Under the pieces are notes generated by a model, which was not told the origin of the DNA, made no database searches, and saw nothing but the letters and a program-made list of their open reading frames with translations. From Bacteroidales bacterium (GTDB taxonomy: Bacteria > Bacteroidota > Bacteroidia > Bacteroidales > ML635J-15): DNA of 5,830 bases. Each line of letters starts with the position of its first letter. Position 1 is the stretch's first letter. Shown piece by piece: positions 1 to 3,582 of the stretch. Made by a program: the position numbers and the translations under genes. The stretch is from assembly GCA_007130555.1 (NCBI GenBank), contig SLSH01000395.1, positions 1 through 5,830 of the forward strand. The letters run 5' to 3'.

Positions 1-534
1 TATTTAAAACATGAACACGGTGTTCATCGATTAATCCGAATATCACCTTTTGATTCTAATGCAAGAAGGCATACATCCTTTGCTTATGTTGATGTAGTAC
101 CATATTTTAACCAAGAAATAAAAATAGATATAAATGAAAAAGAACTAAAAATTGATGTGTTTAAAAGTAGTGGTGCTGGTGGTCAATCAGTAAATACAAC
201 TGATAGTGCGGTTCGAATTACGCACCTGCCCACAGGGATTGTAGTTACTTGTCAAAATGAAAGAAGTCAGTTACAAAATAAAGAACAGGCTTTAAATATT
301 TTAAAAAATAAATTATGGACCATTGAAATGACTAAACAAGAAGAATCATTAAAAGCAATTCGCGGGGAAACAATAGATATTAATTTTGTCTCGCAAATTA
401 GAAGTTATATTTTACAACCATATAAAATGGTAAAAGATCATCGTACAGATACTGAAATTAGTGCTGTTGAACGCGTGCTAGATGGTGATTTAGATGAATT
501 AATTAATGCAAATTTAAAAAGAAGGGGCGGATAA
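1..534 (+). CDS. prfB: Peptide chain release factor 2 (RF2), C-terminal part
   Basis: RF2 recognises UGA/UAA stop codons on the ribosome and triggers hydrolysis of peptidyl-tRNA. The frame is open from base 1, so the gene's 5' part lies outside the window; 177 codons remain, about half of a usual RF2 of roughly 330-370 residues. Visible landmarks are the RF2 stop-codon-reading tripeptide SPF (codons 15-17, bases 43-51, within HRLIRISPFDSNARRHTS) and the catalytic GGQ loop (codons 60-62, bases 178-186, within SSGAGGQSVNTTDSAVRITH). These are followed by THLPTGIVV, QNERSQ and the C-terminal PYKMVKDHRT segment. SPF rather than RF1's PxT makes it RF2. A GTG lies at 157, but the conserved residues before it show this is not the real start. 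The stop is one base before the ftsE-like ATG, suggesting translational coupling. The programmed frameshift site of prfB, if present, would be upstream of the window. Family identity is near certain; the Bacillota/Mycoplasmatota origin is inferred from sequence flavour and gene order. Confidence 0.95.
   Translation, partial: YLKHEHGVHRLIRISPFDSNARRHTSFAYVDVVPYFNQEIKIDINEKELKIDVFKSSGAGGQSVNTTDSAVRITHLPTGIVVTCQNERSQLQNKEQALNILKNKLWTIEMTKQEESLKAIRGETIDINFVSQIRSYILQPYKMVKDHRTDTEISAVERVLDGDLDELINANLKRRGG
521..530 (+). promoter_or_regulatory. Shine-Dalgarno site of the ftsE-like frame
   Basis: The purine-rich GAAGGGGCGG, inside the last prfB codons, sits a few bases before the ATG at 536. It resembles an anti-16S pairing site. 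The Bacteroidota-like genes further along (ATG at 1992 and 3583) have only A/T-rich leaders without such a site. This contrast supports two different genomic origins on either side of position 650. Confidence 0.6.
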
Positions 535-535
535 A

Positions 536-649
536 ATGTCTTTAATAAAAATGACAAAAGTAAGAAAAACATATAAATCAGGTATAACAGCAGTACAGGA
601 TTTAAATTTAACTATTAAAAAAGGTGAATTTGTTTTTATAATAGGTGCA
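536..649 (+). pseudogene. ftsE: FtsE-like ABC ATPase, first 38 codons only (broken at Walker A)
   Basis: FtsE is the cytoplasmic ATPase partner of the membrane protein FtsX; together they control peptidoglycan hydrolases at division or elongation. The first 38 residues match the start of an FtsE-type nucleotide-binding domain: MSLIKMTKVRKTY, then AVQDLNLTIKKGEFVFIIGA. The last two residues, Gly-Ala, are where the Walker A loop (G-x-S-G-x-G-K-S/T) should begin. Instead the frame continues into unrelated sequence that belongs to an AraC-type regulator. Walker A, the signature motif and Walker B are all missing, so no ATPase is encoded here. The ATG lies one base after the prfB stop, as expected for a prfB-ftsE pair. 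ftsE is my best assignment from the N-terminus and position; another ABC ATPase is possible because only the first strands are present. Confidence 0.75.
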
Positions 650-660
650 ACAGTTGTAAT
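640..660 (+). other. Chimeric junction between two genomes
   Basis: Upstream of this point the reading frame encodes an FtsE-type N-terminus; downstream it encodes the end of a membrane domain followed by an AraC helix-turn-helix. The last FtsE-like codons are ATA GGT GCA (641-649). The exact breakpoint cannot be fixed from the sequence alone, because a few bases could be shared by both parents. The frame happens to stay open, producing an artificial 211-residue open frame (536-1171). I infer a metagenome assembly or library chimera rather than a biological fusion. Confidence 0.75.
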
Positions 661-1171
661 CACCGGAGACAAAATCCTTTTGCCTCATATTTATAATTAT
701 TCTGTTCTGTTATTTTTAATTTACATACTTGGTTTTTACGGGTTAAGACAATCCGTTATTTATAAAAAATCTTCTATAGAGGCGGGAATAATCGAGAAAT
801 ACAAAAAATCAATATTAGACAAAAGTCAAAAAAATAAAATTAAAACAAAGCTGTTAAAATATTTTGAAACAGAAAAGCCATATATTAATCCTGATTTCAA
901 TATGGATATTTTATCCGAAAATCTTAATATCCCAAAATATCATATTACCGAGGTATTAAATATGGAAATAGGATATAATTTTTTCACTTTTGTAAATAAA
1001 TACCGTATTGAACTTGTAAAAGAAATGCTAAAAGATGAATCCAATCTTTATTCTATTGAAGCGATAGGCTACGAATGTGGATTTAACAGCAAATCATCGT
1101 TTTTTACGGTTTTTAAAAAAATTACAGGATTAACTCCACAGCAGTACAGAAATAATTCCGATAATATTTAA
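650..1171 (+). CDS. AraC-family regulator with membrane segment, C-terminal part (5' end missing)
   Basis: This is the C-terminal 173 residues of a helix-turn-helix transcription factor, read in frame with the ftsE fragment upstream. It begins with a hydrophobic stretch (LLPHIYNYSVLLFLIYILGF, about residues 47-66 of the joined frame), then GLRQSVIY and a basic linker. This arrangement resembles the last transmembrane helix of Bacteroidota regulators that fuse a multi-helix membrane domain to an AraC domain. The DNA-binding domain runs from about residue 105 to 205 of the joined frame. Its first HTH is around MDILSENLNIPKYHITEVLN and the second around YSIEAIGYECGFNSKSSFF, ending in the family hallmark FKKITGLTPQQYRN. 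The true start and any further membrane helices are lost at the join near 650. Regulator identity is strong; the target is unknown. It lies about 820 bases upstream of the outer-membrane gene on the same strand, so it might regulate that gene, but nothing in the sequence proves it. Confidence 0.88.
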   Translation, partial: TVVITGDKILLPHIYNYSVLLFLIYILGFYGLRQSVIYKKSSIEAGIIEKYKKSILDKSQKNKIKTKLLKYFETEKPYINPDFNMDILSENLNIPKYHITEVLNMEIGYNFFTFVNKYRIELVKEMLKDESNLYSIEAIGYECGFNSKSSFFTVFKKITGLTPQQYRNNSDNI

Positions 1172-1214
1172 TTTTAAAACTAAAACCACTTCTTTTTGTT
1201 CAATTTTTAAAACT
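1162..1214 (+). repeat. 53-base exact direct repeat, left copy
   Basis: These 53 bases recur exactly at 1843-1895, an offset of 681. The copy starts within the last codons of the AraC-type gene and includes its TAA stop (1169-1171). It holds one full unit and the start of a second unit of the 33-base motif that is tandemly repeated at 1853-1936. The match ends abruptly: the next base is C here and A in the right copy. It marks the left edge of a 628-base gene-free, hairpin-rich segment. Confidence 0.95.
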
Positions 1215-1263
1215 CCAGCTCGCTCGGATTTGCAATGAGTGGGTAGGATAACGGATTATTATC

Positions 1264-1284
1264 TTTGACACTTACAGTGTCAAA
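1264..1284. repeat. Perfect 9-bp hairpin
   Basis: TTTGACACT at 1264-1272 and its exact reverse complement at 1276-1284 are separated by TAC. No T-run follows on the plus strand, so it is not a standard intrinsic terminator. It lies about 93 bases after the stop of the AraC-type gene and could still act as an mRNA 3' structure or an operator. Confidence 0.8.
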
Positions 1285-1388
1285 TTATCGTAAATAAAGC
1301 CGCAAGATGTATTTTGTAATGACCTTGTGGCATATAGTCGGCGAGGTTTCGCTTGCTCTAAATACAAATTTGCCCGATGCAGACAACT

Positions 1389-1533
1389 ACGCCTTATGTC
1401 GCATCTTAGAATTTGTGTTAAGAAAATTATGGTAATTGTCGTTAAGAAATTCAGACTGTTTGAGCAGAGCGAGTTTCTGAATTTTAGACAATTACCATAA
1501 TTTTTAGCAAATTCTAAGCGGCGACAAAGTCGT
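1389..1533. repeat. Long foldback (about 145 nt) of nested inverted repeats
   Basis: Three stems are stacked. The outer arms, 1397-1415 and 1508-1526, pair at 17 of 19 positions, and pairing continues outward to about 1389/1533 with one mismatch and one bulge. The middle arms, 1423-1440 and 1487-1504, are an exact 18-bp inverted repeat (left arm AAAATTATGGTAATTGTC). The inner arms, 1447-1455 and 1476-1484, are an exact 9-bp repeat (AAATTCAGA), closing a loop of about 20 nt. As RNA this would form one long hairpin with small internal loops. Such a structure suits a miniature transposable or REP-like element, or a structured transcript. No reverse transcriptase or transposase is present in the window to tie it to a known system. 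Confidence 0.88.
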
Positions 1534-1564
1534 TTTTTAGCTTCGCTGATTATGCTCTCACTCA

Positions 1565-1588
1565 ATAAAACAAATAAATTTGTTTTAT
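1565..1588. repeat. Perfect 11-bp A/T-rich hairpin
   Basis: ATAAAACAAAT (1565-1575) and ATTTGTTTTAT (1578-1588) are exact reverse complements separated by AA. It is A/T-rich and could be a cruciform or operator-like site, but in this base composition chance contributes more than in the GC-bearing stems nearby. Confidence 0.65.
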
Positions 1589-1608
1589 CTTCGTTTAATC
1601 GCATAATT

Positions 1609-1640
1609 GCTTCCTTTTTTTCGACTAAAAAAAAGGAAGT
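1609..1640. repeat. Hairpin of GC-tipped T-run and A-run
   Basis: CTTCC plus seven T (1610-1621) pairs with the A-run and GGAAG (up to 1639), leaving a short loop around CGACTA. A G-T wobble can extend it by one pair at the base. No T-tract follows on either strand as in a standard terminator. Confidence 0.7.
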
Positions 1641-1842
1641 GCCCGTCCGGCATGAGGACAGAATAATGTTGATATTTTACGTTCTTTTATCGCAAATACG
1701 GATATTGAAATTTAACAGCTTTGCAAGCAGCAATGGAAACCCCCTCCTGTATCAAGCGTGGGAGGAGAAATCTGTCGAATTTGCTTGTCAGATATAAATT
1801 ATCCGAGATTTTAATATCAAAATTTAAATAAGTGCTAAACTT

Positions 1843-1895
1843 TAATATTTAATTTTAAAACTAAAACCACTTCTTTTTGTTCAATTTTTAAAACT
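1843..1895 (+). repeat. 53-base exact direct repeat, right copy
   Basis: Identical to 1162-1214. Here the match runs into the rest of the 33-base tandem array, whereas the left copy breaks off into the hairpin-rich segment. This suggests the array was originally continuous and was split or copied when the intervening segment arrived, or that recombination or misassembly occurred at the repeat. Confidence 0.95.
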
Positions 1896-1936
1896 AAAAC
1901 CACTTCTTTCGGTCTTATTTTTAAAACTAAAACCAC
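1853..1936 (+). repeat. Tandem repeat, 33-base period, about 2.5 units
   Basis: The core TTTTAAAACTAAAACCAC recurs at 1853, 1886 and 1919, exactly 33 bases apart. The rest of the unit varies (TTCTTTTTGTTCAAT, then TTCTTTCGGTCTTAT), and the last unit breaks off after CCAC. There are no unique equal-length spacers of CRISPR type. The array ends 55 bases before the ATG of the outer-membrane gene. The 33-base spacing is about three DNA helical turns, so the cores would lie on one face of the helix, which fits a set of regulator sites. That role is inference. Confidence 0.85.
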
Positions 1937-1962
1937 AAAAATTATATTTAAAATTATTTTTG

Positions 1963-1984
1963 TTGCATTAAAATTATAATGCAA
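1963..1984. promoter_or_regulatory. Palindrome just upstream of the outer-membrane gene
   Basis: TTGCATTA (1963-1970) and TAATGCAA (1977-1984) are an exact 8-bp inverted repeat around AAATTA, ending 7 bases before the ATG at 1992. It could be a dimeric repressor operator or a hairpin in the mRNA leader that influences ribosome access. No Shine-Dalgarno site is visible between it and the start, as is usual in Bacteroidota. A promoter may overlap it (TTTTTGTTG before, TATAAT inside) but cannot be assigned with confidence. Confidence 0.5.
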
Positions 1985-1991
1985 TAAAATT

Positions 1992-3368
1992 ATGCGAAGA
2001 ACATATATATTACTAATTTTTCTGTTTATCTTTCCTGCTGTGTTTTCACAGGGTTTGTTTGAATCTTCTTTATCCGGCGATTCGGAAGAAACAACAAAAA
2101 CTTCGGATATTTTTTCGGGATATGTACGCGGTTCTGCTTTCGGATTTGGGAAAAAATATGATTATGCCAATATATTCAGCGAGTTAAGTTTAAAAACCAA
2201 TATTACAGAAAGTAATCTTATTATTAAATCGGATTTAAGATTCAGAGGAGGAATAATGTTTGACGAAGACTTTACCCGAATGGAAATCAAAGAAGCTTAT
2301 GCAGGCTATACATCTGATAAAGTTGATTTTTATCTCGGAAATCAGATAGTAATGTGGGGCAGAACAGACGGATTTAATCCTACCAACAATATCAATCCCA
2401 GCGACTTTTTTTTCCTTACTGCCGATAATGATGACCAAATTAAGTCTAACTTTATGTTAAGATTAAGATATAGATTTAATTCTCAAATAGATATAGACTT
2501 GATAGGTATTCCTTTCTATATGCCCTCAGATTACAGATACGATTTATTTGATATAGGAGCAGGTATATCTGTTGACGAACCTGATTTACCAGGAAAAAAT
2601 TCAGATAATTTAAGTTTTGCAACACGTTTAAATTTTGAATATCCCAAAATCGGCTTTTCATTATCATACTTTAGCGGCTATAACACTTTTTACGGAATAG
2701 ACATTGCCGGATTTACATTGGATGGATTAACTCCTTTAATAACTTGCGTAGGCAAACCTTATTACAAGCAAAGTCCCGGATTAGATTTTGCAATACCCGT
2801 AAATTCATGGATTATCAGAGGAGAAATGGCATATAATCATACCGAAAATTATAAAAAAAATATACATATTCCAAATCCCGACTTATCTTATGTACTTGGA
2901 ATAGACAGAAGTTTTTTTAAAATTCAAACTATACTGCAATATATAGGATTATATACATTTAATTTCGAAAGATTATTAGAACCCGATATGCCATTACTTT
3001 TAAATCCGATTGATTTATTAAATTATGAAGAATTTATGAAATATTTGGATTATATCGAAGATATGGCAGTATATGAGATGACAGGTTTTAACCGTAAAGC
3101 ATTTTATCAGCAGAAAGAAACGAATCATGCTGTTGCGCTAACGCTTGCAAGATCATTTGCTTATGAAATTATTGATGCCGAATTAACCGCTTATTATAAT
3201 ATTACATCCGAGGAAAGACTTATCCGTGCAAAAATTTCATGGAAGGCAAGTGATAATCTTAGTATAAGTGCCGGAGGCTTTTTTATGGACGGTCCCGAAA
3301 ATTCTGTCTTTGATTATTCGAAAAAAATATTAAACGGAGTGTTTATGGAACTAAGAGGTAGTTTTTAA
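1992..3368 (+). CDS. Outer-membrane beta-barrel protein, DUF1302-like
   Basis: A complete 458-residue secreted protein. Residues 1-19 are a signal peptide (MRR, then a hydrophobic core), with cleavage likely at VFS|QG. That is a pattern common in Bacteroidota. The mature part shows alternating hydrophobic/polar strands and ends in a C-terminal Phe (LRGSF), the usual beta-barrel assembly signal. Early in the barrel is the stretch YLGNQIVMWGRTDGFNPTNN (residues 114-133), continuing INPSD; this W-G-R-x-D-x-x-N-P-x-x-x-x-P pattern is what leads me to the DUF1302/alginate-export-like group of barrels, which often sit beside RND/MMPL transporters. That family call is from memory. Its likely role is an outer-membrane channel or acceptor for the substrate of the RND protein encoded 214 bases downstream on the same strand. 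The ATG at 1992 fits because the signal peptide begins there. The substrate is unknown. Other barrel families cannot be excluded. Confidence 0.85.
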   Translation: MRRTYILLIFLFIFPAVFSQGLFESSLSGDSEETTKTSDIFSGYVRGSAFGFGKKYDYANIFSELSLKTNITESNLIIKSDLRFRGGIMFDEDFTRMEIKEAYAGYTSDKVDFYLGNQIVMWGRTDGFNPTNNINPSDFFFLTADNDDQIKSNFMLRLRYRFNSQIDIDLIGIPFYMPSDYRYDLFDIGAGISVDEPDLPGKNSDNLSFATRLNFEYPKIGFSLSYFSGYNTFYGIDIAGFTLDGLTPLITCVGKPYYKQSPGLDFAIPVNSWIIRGEMAYNHTENYKKNIHIPNPDLSYVLGIDRSFFKIQTILQYIGLYTFNFERLLEPDMPLLLNPIDLLNYEEFMKYLDYIEDMAVYEMTGFNRKAFYQQKETNHAVALTLARSFAYEIIDAELTAYYNITSEERLIRAKISWKASDNLSISAGGFFMDGPENSVFDYSKKILNGVFMELRGSF

Positions 3369-3409
3369 AAAAATATGTAACTATTTAGCTGTTTTTAAAA
3401 TTATAACAT

Positions 3410-3424
3410 GAGCCTGTAGGGCTC
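3410..3424. repeat. First internal hairpin of the intergenic element
   Basis: GAGCC (3410-3414) pairs with GGCTC (3420-3424) across a 5-nt loop. It is short but GC-rich within very A/T-rich surroundings. Confidence 0.6.
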
Positions 3425-3435
3425 TAATATTAGTA

Positions 3436-3457
3436 ACCCCGACTTTCAAGTCGGGGT
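3436..3457. terminator. Perfect 10-bp GC-rich hairpin, possible attenuator
   Basis: ACCCCGACTT (3436-3445) and AAGTCGGGGT (3448-3457) are exact reverse complements around TC. It is the strongest short stem in the window and lies 68 bases after the barrel gene's stop codon. What follows is AAATAAG rather than a run of T, so it is not a canonical intrinsic terminator; it may instead protect the upstream mRNA end, weaken read-through into the RND gene, or simply be part of the repeat element. Confidence 0.5.
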
Positions 3458-3477
3458 AAATAAGTACGAAATATGAG

Positions 3478-3540
3478 CTTTTGGCATATGTATTTGCAGT
3501 AAAAAGGGGAAGCGGGTGGTTGCAAATACTATGACAAAAG
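3478..3540. repeat. Third internal hairpin: long stem with a G-rich loop
   Basis: GTATTTGCA (3490-3498) pairs exactly with TGCAAATAC (3521-3529). The stem extends outward through CATA/TATG and CTTTTG/CAAAAG to 3478/3540 with one mismatch and one bulge, about 19 pairs in all. The 22-nt loop (3499-3520) contains GGGG, GGG and GG runs, unusual in such A/T-rich DNA. Confidence 0.8.
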
Positions 3541-3582
3541 TGGTAATGCGAAACAGCTAAATAATTTAAAAAATATAATTTA

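Larger units (their letters stand above)
1215..1842. other. Gene-free, hairpin-rich segment between direct repeats
   Basis: No convincing gene is present on either strand. The open frames here (1272-1604 minus, 1552-1797 plus) run through inverted repeats and show no protein family features. Instead the segment contains a series of inverted repeats: 1264-1284, 1389-1533, 1565-1588 and 1609-1640. Weaker ones are GTCC/GGAC at 1645-1659 and CCTCC/GGAGG at 1743-1765. Near its ends are CTCGGAT (1223-1229) and its reverse complement ATCCGAG (1801-1807). It is bounded by the exact 53-base repeats. The left part (1215-1260, with GGATTTGCAA and GGATAACGGATTA) has the flavour of palindromic REP-like intergenic elements I associate with Bacteroidota; that resemblance is from memory. 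I read it as a non-autonomous or decayed mobile element, or a cluster of repeats, with moderate confidence. Confidence 0.55.
3382..3563. repeat. Structured intergenic element: closing inverted repeat with three internal hairpins
   Basis: TATTTAGCTGTTT at 3382-3394 and its exact reverse complement at 3551-3563 close a 182-nt element that fills most of the gap between the barrel gene and the RND gene. Inside are three stem-loops (3410-3424, 3436-3457, 3478-3540), giving a multibranch, cloverleaf-like fold if transcribed. Near-identical A/T-rich stretches lie just outside the stems (TTT-A7-TAT at 3364-3376 and TTT-A6-TAT at 3565-3576), which might be a target duplication or chance. I read it either as a small mobile palindromic element or as a regulatory RNA in the shared transcript. 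It holds no credible gene; the minus-strand open frame at 3381-3629 runs through the repeats and into the RND gene. Confidence 0.75.

Noticed and set aside
536..1171. A single 211-residue protein fusing an ABC ATPase start to an AraC regulator
   Set aside because: The ATPase part stops before Walker A and the regulator part starts inside its membrane domain, so neither half is functional as a fusion; a chimeric join explains it better.
1389..1533. Retron msr-msd RNA
   Set aside because: The foldback could suggest one, but no reverse transcriptase is encoded in the window and the expected arrangement with a branching G cannot be shown.
1272..1604. Minus-strand 110-residue open frame
   Set aside because: It runs through the 145-nt foldback and other hairpins, has no recognisable domain, and its sequence follows the inverted repeats.
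1552..1797. Plus-strand 81-residue open frame
   Set aside because: It crosses two hairpins (1565-1588 and 1609-1640) and a further stem, with no family features and no credible start signal.
1853..1936. CRISPR-like array
   Set aside because: Units are directly tandem with a 33-base period, the intervening 15-base parts are related to each other rather than unique spacers, and no cas gene is visible.
2235..2667. Minus-strand open frames inside the barrel gene
   Set aside because: They are antisense shadows of a well-supported complete coding sequence.
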